From Coriobacteriia bacterium (GTDB taxonomy: Bacteria; Actinomycetota; Coriobacteriia; Anaerosomatales; PHET01): a DNA stretch of 64,000 bases. Below the pieces are notes generated by a model that saw only the letters and a program-made list of their open reading frames with translations, was not told the DNA's origin and did no database searches. Made by a program: the position numbers and the translations under genes. Shown piece by piece: positions 25,330 to 34,506 of the stretch. The stretch lies in NCBI GenBank assembly GCA_034370385.1, contig JAXMKZ010000029.1, positions 1 through 64,000 on the forward strand. The letters are read 5' to 3'. The number at the start of each line of letters is the position of its first letter. Within the stretch, counting starts at the first letter, position 1.

Positions 25330-26358
25330 ATGACTGACCAAGGACCGTACCGGCCGCCCCCAGGCTACGTCGAGCCCACGGAGCCCGGCGCTCCGGCACC
25401 GCCGCCGCCGAACCCCGCGGCACCACAGGGCTACACGCAGTCCCCCCAGCCGGGCTATGCGCCCACGCCGCCTCCGGCCAAGAAGCGCAACACCGGCGTC
25501 ATCATCGCCGTCGTGCTGGCCGTCATCGCGTGCATGGTCGTGGCGTGCATCGGCACGGTTGTCATCAGTGTGTTCGGTGACCAGGCGAACACCCGCAAGG
25601 CCGTCGAGAGCGCCGAGGCGCATCTCGATGAAGCCACCGCAGAGCTTGAGGCATCGACCGCAGATCTCAGCGCCTTTCTTGAGGACGGCAACTCCGACTC
25701 GGAGGCGAAGGTGAGTCAGCAGATGCGGGCAACGCGAGACGATCTCGCAGCTGCGCGTGCCGTAATCGAGCCGCTTGAGGAGTCCGAGGGCAGGACCGCG
25801 TATCTCGGTTCGCTCGACGCTGCAACCGAGGCGGTCGACGGCGTGGAGACCATCCTGGGCACCGTCAGCGTCATCATGCGGCTCTCCGGTGAGGTGGAGC
25901 GTGGGGGCAAGAGTATCGGGGTGGGCAACGAGGCTCTCGACTCTGCCATCACCGCGGCTAACCGCAAGGACTTCACCACGATGAAGGCGAAGGCACGCGC
26001 TGCCGCCCGAGCGTATGCGGCCGGCATCACCATCTTCACCGCTGCGGACAAACTCGAGCCGGAGGCTGGGCTTCTCGAGGTGGTTGCCTACGCGAAGCTG
26101 AGAAAGCAGCAGGCCGAGATTATCGTGAAGATGGCCGACGAGGGTAGGGCCGGACGCCTTTCCAGCTACAACAAGCTCGTTGAGCAGCAGGCGGCTCTCG
26201 ATAGCAAGGCCGAGAAGACCGGTACACCCGCCATCGTCAGCGATCCCACGTGGGCCGAAGGCCGGGTGGCAGAGCAGCAAAAGGCCATCGAGGAGGCGGC
26301 CAACAGGGCGGACGAGCTTCGGAAGCAGGCGCTCAAAGCGTTCGGTTTCGCCGAGTGA
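25330..26358 (+). CDS. Single-pass membrane protein with proline-rich head and coiled-coil
   Basis: A 342-residue protein. Residues 1-55 are Pro/Tyr/Gly-rich (YRPPPGYVEP, PPPPNPAAPQGY), a low-complexity cytoplasmic head typical of actinobacterial membrane proteins. One helix (VIIAVVLAVIACMVVACIGTVVISVF) follows. The remaining 260 residues are charged helices predicted to form a coiled coil. ATG 25330 has GGAGGCAGGG upstream. Function unknown. Confidence 0.75.
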   Translation: MTDQGPYRPPPGYVEPTEPGAPAPPPPNPAAPQGYTQSPQPGYAPTPPPAKKRNTGVIIAVVLAVIACMVVACIGTVVISVFGDQANTRKAVESAEAHLDEATAELEASTADLSAFLEDGNSDSEAKVSQQMRATRDDLAAARAVIEPLEESEGRTAYLGSLDAATEAVDGVETILGTVSVIMRLSGEVERGGKSIGVGNEALDSAITAANRKDFTTMKAKARAAARAYAAGITIFTAADKLEPEAGLLEVVAYAKLRKQQAEIIVKMADEGRAGRLSSYNKLVEQQAALDSKAEKTGTPAIVSDPTWAEGRVAEQQKAIEEAANRADELRKQALKAFGFAE

Positions 26359-26381
26359 TGTGAGCTGCTGCGCCCATCCGG

Positions 26382-26876
26382 TCAGATATCGATGGCGTCG
26401 GGCAGATCCCGCGGGTCGGAGAACCACTCCTGATCGAAGTCGCCCTGCGCGATCTTCGTGATGTCCTGACGGAGGTAGCGGCCCGTCGCTGACACGGCGA
26501 CCGTGCCGTCGGCCAGGACGATCTCGCCTTCGCCTTCGAAGATGCGGCCGCGGTCGGCGGTGATGCGGGCGACGGCACGCACCGGAGAGTCGAGCGGCAC
26601 CGGCCTGCGGAACCGAACGGCGAGGTCGACCGTCACCCCCCACGCGCTCGGGTCACTGATGCTGATGGCGCGACCCATGGTCTCGTCGAGGATCGTCGTG
26701 GCGACCCCGCCGTGCAGCCTGCCGGGATAGCCCTGATGGTGCTCGCAGGGCGAGAACTCGCCGATCAGGGAGCCGTCGTCGGTTTCGAAGAACCGCGCTG
26801 ACAGCCCGCCGGGGTTCTCCAGCCCGCAGACGAAGCACATCCGGCTCACGTTCTGAGCGGCGGCGACCTTGCGCAT
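26382..26876 (-). CDS. PaaI-type hotdog thioesterase
   Basis: A 164-residue hotdog-fold acyl-CoA thioesterase. Signatures are MCFVCGLENPGGL at the N-terminus and GRLHGGVATTILDETMG, which carries the catalytic His-Gly-Gly and Asp/Glu positions. ATG 26876 has AGGTG upstream; two upstream ATG codons lack a site. The substrate acyl-CoA is unknown. Confidence 0.87.
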   Translation of the reverse strand: MRKVAAAQNVSRMCFVCGLENPGGLSARFFETDDGSLIGEFSPCEHHQGYPGRLHGGVATTILDETMGRAISISDPSAWGVTVDLAVRFRRPVPLDSPVRAVARITADRGRIFEGEGEIVLADGTVAVSATGRYLRQDITKIAQGDFDQEWFSDPRDLPDAIDI

Positions 26877-27038
26877 CCAACACCTACTCGACATCATAGG
26901 ACGGGATGGGACAGCTCATGATAGCGTCAACCGCGAAGCTACCGGGCCCTACTGACGGGGGAGGTAGCGAGTGGATGATTTTTAGCGAGCGGAAGGGCGC
27001 GTATGAACCCCGAGCAGCAGGTTCGAAGGTAGATGGCG

Positions 27039-28121
27039 ATGCGTGGGCGCGAAGCGTTGGTCATGGTCGGAGCTGCCGCGGGGTTGTTCGTCTGCGCGGC
27101 GATGCTGGCTCAGCCGGGCGTTGCGCCGGCGGCGCCGGTTGCCGCAGCGGCCACGGTCTCGCGGCCACCGACCATCACCATAACCGCGGTCGGCGACCTC
27201 CTCTTCGACAGTGCGCCGAAACGGCTCATTCAGTCCTCGGGTGGCAAGGCGCCCTTCGCCGCTGTCGCGTCGCGCCTGAACAAGGCCGATGTCACCGTCG
27301 GCAACCTTGAGTGCGCCCTCTCGAACCGAGGCACTCCGGTGCCGGGAAAGGCCTTCACGTTCCGGGGTGACCCCCGCGCGGTCGACGGCCTGCGTTGGGC
27401 CGGATTCGATCTGCTCGCCCTCGGCAATAACCACGCGCGCGACTATGGCGATCTTGCGCTTCGCGACACGTTCGCCAACCTGGGCAGGGCCCGCATAGCC
27501 TACGCGGGAGCCGGAGTGAATCGCGCGGCCGCCTGGCGACCCGCGACCATCACGCGCAAGGGCGCCAAGATCGCGTTCCTGTCGTTCTCGCAGATTGGCC
27601 CGAGCACCTTTGCGGCGACGCCGAGCCGTTCAGGGACGCTCTATACCATGGACACCGCGGCGGTCAAAAGGGCCATCCGATCGGCTTCGACCCGCTCAGA
27701 CTACGTGATCGTCTCGTTCCACTGGGGCGTCGAGAAGGAGTACTACCCGACCTCCCGTCAGGTGCGCGACGGTCGTGCCGCAATTGATGCGGGTGCTGAC
27801 GTTGTGCTGTCCCATCACCCCCATCGCATCCAGGGTGTCGAGTACTACAAGGGGCGCCTGATCGCCTACTCGCTCGCCAACTTCGTGTTCTCGCCGGGAA
27901 GTGAGGGTGGGCGTGACACGATGATTCTGCACGCGACGCTCACTCCTAAGGGCGTGGTGCGCGCCACGGCCGAGCCCATCTACATCGGCGCTTACGGCAA
28001 GCCCGTTCCCGCGAAGGGCGCTACGGCGGATCGCATCATCGGCATCATCAAGCGGACCTCAGCCGCGCGTGGCACGCGCGTCGCGGTTTCGGGCACCACG
28101 GTTCGTCTGGCGCCACGCTAG
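27039..28121 (+). CDS. CapA-family poly-gamma-glutamate/metallophosphatase-like protein
   Basis: A 360-residue secreted CapA-like protein. An N-terminal helix precedes a calcineurin-like fold with VGDLLF, TVGNLECALS, LGNNHARDYG, SFHWGVE and SHHPHRIQGVEYYKGRLIAYSLANF. These are the metal-binding motifs of the CapA/PgsA family. No capB or capC lies nearby, so a polyglutamate role is doubtful and an envelope phosphoesterase is as likely. ATG 27039 fits GAAGGTAG better than the ATG two codons earlier. Confidence 0.88.
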   Translation: MRGREALVMVGAAAGLFVCAAMLAQPGVAPAAPVAAAATVSRPPTITITAVGDLLFDSAPKRLIQSSGGKAPFAAVASRLNKADVTVGNLECALSNRGTPVPGKAFTFRGDPRAVDGLRWAGFDLLALGNNHARDYGDLALRDTFANLGRARIAYAGAGVNRAAAWRPATITRKGAKIAFLSFSQIGPSTFAATPSRSGTLYTMDTAAVKRAIRSASTRSDYVIVSFHWGVEKEYYPTSRQVRDGRAAIDAGADVVLSHHPHRIQGVEYYKGRLIAYSLANFVFSPGSEGGRDTMILHATLTPKGVVRATAEPIYIGAYGKPVPAKGATADRIIGIIKRTSAARGTRVAVSGTTVRLAPR

Positions 28122-28209
28122 CCGCCTGAAGCACGAACGGCGCGGTAGTTGCTCCCCGAAGACCACGCCGCGACTGGCGGCTGCCCCTACCGGCATAGGA
28201 GCACAGGCG

Positions 28210-28791
28210 ATGAGCGTATGCCCCAAGGGCGCTTCGTGCGCCTTCTTCACCACAATCGAACCGAGCCTCGTCAAGCGGGTCAAGTACGCATCGGCGTACC
28301 CGTACTGCAAGGGTGGTCGTCACGCGGAGTGCTCGCTGTGGGCGCTCATGGCTGAGGGCCGCTCTGTGCCGATGGACCTGCTGCCTGACGGCTCTATCTC
28401 CGACTACCGCGCTTCCGGCCTACATGGTGCTCAGCCCCGCGGCGATGTGGGGGAGCGCTTCCTCGTCGTCGACGACTCCCCGGTGTTCGCTACGTTGGCC
28501 GCCAACTCCCTCAGGCAGTCGTATCCGGGGGCATCGGTCGTCGAGTGTCACTCGTTCATCGAAGCGGAGCCGTTGCTGAAGCAGGGGGGCCTCAGGCTGG
28601 TCGTCAGCGGCAATGGTCTGGGTGACGGCTATTCGGCGCTCGACGTTCGGCGCAACACCTCCGCGCCGATCGTGCTGTTCACGAGCGACGTTCCGTCTGA
28701 AGCGGACACGCCCGCTAACTCGCAGGTCGTCCTGAGGGCGGCCGGGCCTGCGATGCTACGGCAGGCAACGGACGCGCTCCTCGGGCTCTAG
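28210..28791 (+). CDS. Cysteine-motif protein with degenerate receiver domain
   Basis: A 193-residue protein. The N-terminus has a four-cysteine pattern, CPKGASC (CX5C) and CKGGRHAEC (CX7C), fitting a small zinc or iron-sulfur knuckle. Residues 78-193 look like a response-regulator receiver: VVDDS keeps the acidic pair, but the phospho-acceptor aspartate is replaced (LVVSGNGLGDG, Gly at that place) and the switch lysine is Arg. It is therefore a pseudo-receiver, likely insensitive to phosphorylation. ATG 28210 has AGGAG at 8 bases. Function unknown. Confidence 0.75.
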   Translation: MSVCPKGASCAFFTTIEPSLVKRVKYASAYPYCKGGRHAECSLWALMAEGRSVPMDLLPDGSISDYRASGLHGAQPRGDVGERFLVVDDSPVFATLAANSLRQSYPGASVVECHSFIEAEPLLKQGGLRLVVSGNGLGDGYSALDVRRNTSAPIVLFTSDVPSEADTPANSQVVLRAAGPAMLRQATDALLGL

Positions 28792-28821
28792 ACGCACGGG
28801 GCTCGCGCCATCGCGAGGATT

Positions 28822-29433
28822 CTAGGAAGTGACGGCCAGCAGCCAGCCGCCCAGTCCCACCAGCAAGGCAGCCAGGAGCGCCGCGTATACCCACGCCTCC
28901 AGGTACCCTTTGCGCAACCTTTCGTACAGGCGGGCATTCTCCACGGCGACGGCGATGTGATTGCCCAGGGCTACCCCCAGCTCGAGATCGGCGGCCGTGA
29001 AGTGGCCGCCCCGCTTGTTGATGATCTCGAGCACACCGACCGGTTCGCCGTGACACGAAAGGGGGATGGCTAGCATGGTGCGCGTGACGTAGCCCGTGTC
29101 GGTGTCAGCAAGGCCAAGGTGGCGGGCGTCGGCCTGAACGTCGGCGATGATCTCGGGTGTGCAGGTGGCAAGGACGCTGCCTGCTATGCCCTCGCCGGGG
29201 ACCATGCGCACGCGCTTCAGGGTGTCGGTTTCGTCGCCCAACGCGACCTCGAAGTACAGCTGCTTGCGGCGAGACTCCAGCAGCAGCAGGCTTGCGCGCT
29301 CGGCACCCACCAGCCGCGTCGATGCTTCGACCGCGCTGCGACGGATCTCGCGCGGGTCCAGCGTGGAGTTCACCAGTGCGGCAAGCTCGACGAGTTCGCG
29401 CAGCTGCGTGTCGAGCCGTTCCTCGGGCGTCAC
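28822..29433 (-). CDS. GAF-domain protein with C-terminal membrane helix
   Basis: A 203-residue protein. A short helix (residues 5-30) leads into a GAF domain (RLVGAERASLLLLES, MVPGEGIAGSVLAT, MLAIPLSCHGEPVGVLEIINK), then a linker helix and a C-terminal membrane segment (VYAALLAALLVGLGGWLLAV). It has no output domain, so it may tether a small-molecule sensor to the membrane. The start GTG 29433 overlaps the upstream stop as GTGA, with GAGGGG 9 bases before, showing translational coupling with the 29430-29816 gene. Confidence 0.82.
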   Translation of the reverse strand: MTPEERLDTQLRELVELAALVNSTLDPREIRRSAVEASTRLVGAERASLLLLESRRKQLYFEVALGDETDTLKRVRMVPGEGIAGSVLATCTPEIIADVQADARHLGLADTDTGYVTRTMLAIPLSCHGEPVGVLEIINKRGGHFTAADLELGVALGNHIAVAVENARLYERLRKGYLEAWVYAALLAALLVGLGGWLLAVTS

Positions 29434-29816
29434 TGGTCCCACCCCCTCGGCCGCATGCGGGTGAACGGTCGCGTGAGGCGGCCCAGGGTCGCCAGCAGGC
29501 GGGTGAGCACGGAGAGCCCGAAGAGCAGCATGCCCAGCCCGAGGTAGTTCGTTCCGCCCCGCGCGCCGGCCAGCTCTGACAGGTCGACGAGGATCTCGTC
29601 GCCGGCCGCAAGCGTGATGGTGGCTCCGGTCGAGCCGATGGCAACCTTCTTGACCTGGCCCGTCATCGACGGGACGCCTTTGTCGAGCGTCCGTTCCAGC
29701 ACGGGCGCGAGGGGTGACCCGGAGGGCGCCTCCTCAGCCAGGGCCACTGACGGCGCCACCAGCACGAGGGCCAGGGCCAGTGTGATCGTGGCGAATCTGC
29801 GGCGAGGAGAGCTCAT
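29430..29816 (-). CDS. Small envelope protein of unknown function
   Basis: A 128-residue protein with a signal peptide (FATITLALALVLVAPSVALA), a short extracytoplasmic part with a beta-like stretch (VKKVAIGSTGATITLAAGDE) and a second membrane helix (YLGLGMLLFGLSVLTRLLATL), then a basic tail. It overlaps the GAF gene by 4 bp and both probably act together at the membrane. Not recognised as a known family. Confidence 0.65.
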   Translation of the reverse strand: MSSPRRRFATITLALALVLVAPSVALAEEAPSGSPLAPVLERTLDKGVPSMTGQVKKVAIGSTGATITLAAGDEILVDLSELAGARGGTNYLGLGMLLFGLSVLTRLLATLGRLTRPFTRMRPRGWDQ

Positions 29817-29887
29817 CGGGACCGTGCTCGCTTTCGGTGGCGCGATAGGGCGTGTCCTCAGCTCTATCGGCACTCAGGGACTCACCA

Positions 29888-29916
29888 TTGACTCGCCGGT
29901 GATATTCGTCACATAT
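29888..29916 (+). promoter_or_regulatory. Candidate promoter of purF
   Basis: TTGACT at 29888-29893, a 17-base spacer and ACATAT at 29911-29916 resemble a housekeeping promoter facing purF, about 95 bp before its start. The -10 element is imperfect. Confidence 0.4.
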
Positions 29917-30010
29917 CGTCTGCTGGGGACGCCGGACCCTATTCAGACACGCATCCATGCTATCCTTCACGCGTCCACACCCCTTCCCAGCCGCTGCGAG
30001 GACCCGCTTC

Positions 30011-31471
30011 ATGTGTCCCGATCCGTCCGACGAACGACTGCTCGCAGACCCGCCGGAGCATCCCGAAGAAGCCTGCGGCGTATTCGGCGTGTTCGCTCCC
30101 GACGAGGATGTCGCGCGCCTGACCTACTTCGGTCTGCACGCCCTGCAGCACCGCGGTCAGGAGAGCGCCGGAATCGCCGTGGGCGACCATGAGACCGTCA
30201 CCGTCACCAAGAACCACGGGCTTGTCTCCCGGGTCTTCAAGGAGAGCGATCTCGACTCCCTGACCGGCGACGTCGCCATCGGGCACACGCGCTACTCGAC
30301 GACCGGCTCCTCGTTGAGCTGGGAGAACGCTCAGCCGCATCTGTCGACCATCGGGCGGCAGGTCATCGCGCTGGCCCACAACGGCAACCTCGTGAACACC
30401 CGCGTACTGCGAGACGAGTTGCACGGGCGCGGGATCCGCTTCCGCTCGACCACCGACTCCGAAGTCATCGCGACGCTCATCGGGACGTTCACTCAGCAGT
30501 ACCACCACATCCGAGACGGTATCCGCGAGACGATGAAGCTGATCAGCGGAGCCTATGCGGTCGTTCTGGTCACCGAGGAAGCGCTCTACGCGTTTCGGGA
30601 CCCGCATGGCGTGCGGCCGCTTGTGCTCGGTGCGCTGCCGGATGACGCCGGCTGGGTCGTGGCGAGCGAGACGTGCGCGCTCGACATCGTCGGCGCGCGG
30701 TTCGTCCGTGACGTCGCACCCGGGGAGTCGATCAAGATCTCGGCGAACGGGGTGGAGGCGCAGCAGGCCGTGGTGCCGGAGCAGCCGTCGCTGTGCATCT
30801 TCGAGTTCGTCTACTTCGCCAGGCCCGACTCAGAGATGTATGACTGCTCGCTCTACGAAGCACGCCACCGCATGGGTGAGGCGCTTTCTCAGGAGGCCGC
30901 CGTCGAAGCCGATCTGGTCATCGGCGTGCCCGACTCGGGTGTACCTGCCGCGGTGGGATACGCCCAGGGTAGCGGCATTCCCTTCGGCGAGGGGCTCGCC
31001 AAGAACCGCTACGTCGGGCGCACCTTCATCTCGCCGTCTCAGATGCTTCGGCAGCAGGGGATACGCCTGAAGCTCAATCCGCTCAAGCACGCGATCAAGG
31101 GCAAGCGTCTCATCGTGGTCGATGACTCCATCGTGCGCGGCAACACGACCCAGAAGCTCGTCGCACTGCTGCGCGAGGCCGGCGCCACCGAGGTTCACAT
31201 GCGGATCACCTCGCCGCCGGTGGTGTGGCCGTGCTTCTACGGCATCGATACCGACACGCAGGAGCAGCTCATCGGTTGCTCGCACACGGTGGAGCAGATT
31301 CGCGAGCACATCGGTGCGGACTCGCTCGCATACCTGTCGCTTGATGGTCTCGTCTCGGCTACCGGGCAACCCAAGGACCGCTTCTGCCTCGCGTGCTTCG
31401 ACGGCAAGTACCCGATTGAGATTCCGGTCAGCGTGCGCGATGGCAAACTCGCGCTAGAGAGCTGCGGGTAG
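30011..31471 (+). CDS. purF: Amidophosphoribosyltransferase
   Basis: A 486-residue enzyme for the first committed step of purine synthesis (PRPP plus glutamine to phosphoribosylamine). The glutaminase nucleophile is Cys22 in EEACGVFGVF, behind a 21-residue propeptide that must be removed, as in Bacillus-type enzymes. The phosphoribosyltransferase loop is RLIVVDDSIVRGNT. ATG 30011 has GAGGA 9 bases upstream. Its TAG overlaps the next gene's GTG by 1 bp. Confidence 0.97.
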   Translation: MCPDPSDERLLADPPEHPEEACGVFGVFAPDEDVARLTYFGLHALQHRGQESAGIAVGDHETVTVTKNHGLVSRVFKESDLDSLTGDVAIGHTRYSTTGSSLSWENAQPHLSTIGRQVIALAHNGNLVNTRVLRDELHGRGIRFRSTTDSEVIATLIGTFTQQYHHIRDGIRETMKLISGAYAVVLVTEEALYAFRDPHGVRPLVLGALPDDAGWVVASETCALDIVGARFVRDVAPGESIKISANGVEAQQAVVPEQPSLCIFEFVYFARPDSEMYDCSLYEARHRMGEALSQEAAVEADLVIGVPDSGVPAAVGYAQGSGIPFGEGLAKNRYVGRTFISPSQMLRQQGIRLKLNPLKHAIKGKRLIVVDDSIVRGNTTQKLVALLREAGATEVHMRITSPPVVWPCFYGIDTDTQEQLIGCSHTVEQIREHIGADSLAYLSLDGLVSATGQPKDRFCLACFDGKYPIEIPVSVRDGKLALESCG

Positions 31472-33363
31472 TGCGCAAGGCGCCCTACGTTTGGTTCTCG
31501 CTCGCGGTGCTTGCGCTGATGATAGGCAAGGTGCTGCTGGCTCGGTGGATGACGCTCGGGCACGTTGGGGGCACCGGAGTCGCAGGCGACCTGCTTCTGC
31601 TGCTCGCCGCGGTGGCACTCGCATCTGCGCTGCCGCCGCGGGCGTCGCGCTGGACGCTCCTGCTCATCGACGCGGTGGTCTCGTTCCTTCTGTTCGCGAC
31701 GGTCATCTACACCCGGTACTTCGACCAGGTTCCCAGTCTGCTGATATTCACCGTTGTGGGTCAGCTCGGCGATGCGGCCGACAGCACGGGTGAGATGCTG
31801 CGTCTGAGTGACCTCTTGTTCGTCATCGACCTCCCGGTCATCGCCGCCTTCGCTGCGCGCAGGTCCCTGCCGGATGTCTCGGCGAGAGTACGACGCGCAG
31901 CCGCCATCCTCGGAGTCGTGGCGTTGGCCGGCACGATCGCCGTCGCCACGCTGGCATCGCGACTGCCGCAGCCCGTTGATGGCCGGGCCGTGGCGTATCG
32001 GTGGGGCGTGCTGATGTACGAGGTCTCGACCCTGATACCTCAGCCCGCGGCCTCGGCGCAGTACGCTGCCGTCGGCGGCAGCAGTGACCTCCAGCGCAGG
32101 ATCGATGAGCTGTCTCGTCGCCAGTGGCTGGGGCGCGTTCCCGGGGCGCCTGAGCGGGGCTCGTTTGCCGGGGTCAACGTCATCGTCGTGCAGGTGGAAG
32201 CGCTGCAGACGGGCCTGCTCGGCGCGCGCGTGAACGGTCAGCCGGTCATGCCGAATCTGGAGCGCTTCGCGGCTCGCAGCTGGTACTTCCCCAACACCAT
32301 CGCCCAGATCGGCAAGGCCAACACGGCTGATGCCGAGTTCGTTGCCAACACCTCGCTCTACCCGGCCATCGAGTCGCCGACGCCGGTCGCATACGGCGAG
32401 AAGGAGATACCGTCGCTGCCGCGCCTGCTCGCGGCCCGCGGTTATGACACGTTCACGATGCACACGAACGATGTCCGATTCTGGAATCGCATCCAGCTGT
32501 ACCCGGCACTCGGGTTCGACCGCTACTACGACGATGACTTCTTCGGTCGCGCGGACGTGACCGGCTACGGCGCGAGCGACCGCGTGCTGTTTGACAAGGC
32601 GCTCCCTGAACTTGAGCGGGCGGCTGCGGCGGGTCCGTTCTACGCGCAGCTGGTGACCCTTTCGGGCCACCATCCCTTCGAAGGGGTCGCCGAGCGCAGT
32701 ACGTTGCGGTTGCCGGCTGATGTGGCCGAGACCGAGACGGGTCGCTACCTGAAGGCTCAGTCGTACGTGGACGATGAGATAGGTCGCTTCTTCGTGGGGC
32801 TCGAGCGCGCCGGCCTGCTCGAGAACTCGATCGTTGTGGTGTACGGGGACCACTGGGGCATGAAGCTGCCCGCTGCCTCTGAAGTGGAGCGACACCTGCG
32901 CGAATCGCTCTACGGCCGCCCGTACAACCGCGCGGACTTCTACAGCGTGCCACTGCTGGTGCACGTTCCCGGACAGACGCGCGGTCGAGTGGAGAACACC
33001 GCGCTGGGCTTCGTCGACATCATGCCGACGGTCGCCGATCTGGTCGACCTCGACCTTGGTTCGGTCATCCATTTCGGGCGCAGCGCCTTTGAGCGCACGC
33101 CCACGCTGCTCACGAAGGGCGGGGCGATCGACCTGTACGCCGACGACGACATCATCTATATGGCCGGGCTGACCGACAGCGAGAACCTCGCGTTCTCGAC
33201 GCGCACGAAGGAGCCCACGACACCCGTCGAGCCGGACGACATGGCGAACGTGGCGAAGCTGTTCGTGCTGTCCGCACTGTACGTTGACTCGCTCCCTGCG
33301 CGTGCCGGAGCTACCGAGAGCGGTGGGTTCGTGCCCACACGGCCCACGGTCCCGTCGCCGTAG
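31471..33363 (+). CDS. LTA-synthase-like sulfatase-fold phosphotransferase
   Basis: A 630-residue membrane enzyme. Four or five N-terminal helices (to about residue 165) precede an extracytoplasmic sulfatase fold. NVIVVQVEALQT supplies metal ligands; GKANTADAEF aligns with the nucleophilic threonine region of lipoteichoic acid synthase; LVTLSGHHPF and VVYGDHWGM complete the site. It likely moves glycerol-phosphate or a related head group onto a cell-surface polymer. It lies between purF and purM with a 1-bp overlap, an unusual location. Confidence 0.87.
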   Translation: MRKAPYVWFSLAVLALMIGKVLLARWMTLGHVGGTGVAGDLLLLLAAVALASALPPRASRWTLLLIDAVVSFLLFATVIYTRYFDQVPSLLIFTVVGQLGDAADSTGEMLRLSDLLFVIDLPVIAAFAARRSLPDVSARVRRAAAILGVVALAGTIAVATLASRLPQPVDGRAVAYRWGVLMYEVSTLIPQPAASAQYAAVGGSSDLQRRIDELSRRQWLGRVPGAPERGSFAGVNVIVVQVEALQTGLLGARVNGQPVMPNLERFAARSWYFPNTIAQIGKANTADAEFVANTSLYPAIESPTPVAYGEKEIPSLPRLLAARGYDTFTMHTNDVRFWNRIQLYPALGFDRYYDDDFFGRADVTGYGASDRVLFDKALPELERAAAAGPFYAQLVTLSGHHPFEGVAERSTLRLPADVAETETGRYLKAQSYVDDEIGRFFVGLERAGLLENSIVVVYGDHWGMKLPAASEVERHLRESLYGRPYNRADFYSVPLLVHVPGQTRGRVENTALGFVDIMPTVADLVDLDLGSVIHFGRSAFERTPTLLTKGGAIDLYADDDIIYMAGLTDSENLAFSTRTKEPTTPVEPDDMANVAKLFVLSALYVDSLPARAGATESGGFVPTRPTVPSP

Positions 33364-33450
33364 CCGCCGGACCGCATACGCCGTCCGACTGATAGAATCG
33401 CCTCGCGACGCGACCGACGGGTGTCGCGCAACCTCGACCGGGAGCCCTTC

Positions 33451-34506
33451 ATGAGCGACGAGCCTCGCCAGCCCATCACGTACCGGGAAGCAGGCGTCGA
33501 TACCGCCGAGGGCGCACGCGCCGTCGATCGGATACGTGAGAGCGTCCGGAGCACCTATCGCCCCGAGGTCATCGGGGACATCGGTGGCTTCGGCGGCATG
33601 TTCTCGGCCGCGGCTCTCAAGGGGATGGACGACCCGGTGCTCGTCTCGGGTACCGATGGTGTGGGCACGAAGCTGGTGCTGGCACAGCTGCTGGGGAAGC
33701 ACGAAACCGTCGGCATCGACCTGGTGGCGATGTGCGTGAACGACATCCTCGTGATGGGTGCCGAGCCGCTCTTCTTCTTGGATTACATCGCTATCGGCCG
33801 GCTGGACTCGCAGCTTGTGGAGTCCGTCGTGGCGGGCATCGCCGAGGGTTGCCGACAGGCTGGCTGTGCGCTGGTCGGTGGCGAGATGGCCGAGCATCCC
33901 GACGTTATGGAGCCCGGCGACTACGACCTATCGGGCTTCTGCGTGGGCGTGGTCGACCGACCGAAGGCCATCGACGGCACGACGGTCGCGCCGGGAGACG
34001 TGATACTCGGGCTCGCGTCAAGCGGCCTGCACAGCAACGGCTTCTCGCTCGTGCGGCGTGCGCTTGTCACCGGACGGGAGGCGGAGCTCTTGGTCACGCG
34101 CGTGGACCTGGGCGGCAGGACTCTCGGCGAGGCGTTGCTCGACCCGACCCGCATCTACGTGCGGTCGGTGCTCGATCTGCTCGCCTCCGGTACGCGGGTC
34201 AAGGCGATGGCTCACATCACCGGCGGCGGCATCACCGAGAATCTGGACCGCTGTCTGCCACAGGGCGTCGATGCACTCGTGCACCGCGGGTCGTGGCGCG
34301 TGCCCCGCGTTATCGAGACGGTCGTCGAGGCCGCGGGACTGCCCGAGGATGAGGCGTACCGGACCTTCAACATGGGCATCGGTTTTGCGCTCGTTGTGGA
34401 TTCCAAGGATGCTGCTGACATCGCGGTGGCGCTGCGCGCAGCCGGCGAGACGGTCTACGAGATCGGCGAGATCGTCGCGGGCGAGGGGCGCGTGAGGTAC
34501 CGGTGA
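33451..34506 (+). CDS. purM: Phosphoribosylformylglycinamidine cyclo-ligase
   Basis: A 351-residue AIR synthetase closing the imidazole ring in purine synthesis. Typical blocks are TYREAGVDTAEG, GGFGGMF, LVSGTDGVGTKL, MCVNDILVMGAEPLFFLDY and MAHITGGGITENL. Length is normal. ATG 33451 is chosen over earlier codons because GGGAG lies 7 bases upstream. It overlaps purN by 4 bp (GTGA). Confidence 0.97.
   Translation: MSDEPRQPITYREAGVDTAEGARAVDRIRESVRSTYRPEVIGDIGGFGGMFSAAALKGMDDPVLVSGTDGVGTKLVLAQLLGKHETVGIDLVAMCVNDILVMGAEPLFFLDYIAIGRLDSQLVESVVAGIAEGCRQAGCALVGGEMAEHPDVMEPGDYDLSGFCVGVVDRPKAIDGTTVAPGDVILGLASSGLHSNGFSLVRRALVTGREAELLVTRVDLGGRTLGEALLDPTRIYVRSVLDLLASGTRVKAMAHITGGGITENLDRCLPQGVDALVHRGSWRVPRVIETVVEAAGLPEDEAYRTFNMGIGFALVVDSKDAADIAVALRAAGETVYEIGEIVAGEGRVRYR

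Noticed and set aside
24541-26643. Long reverse-strand open frame across 24.5-26.6 kb
   Set aside because: It is antisense to two supported genes with good ribosome sites, and its translation is low-complexity Arg/Gly/His-rich.
31237-33897. Very long open frame on the reverse strand
   Set aside because: It mirrors the LTA-synthase-like and purM genes in high-GC DNA; composition is Arg/His-rich and matches no family.
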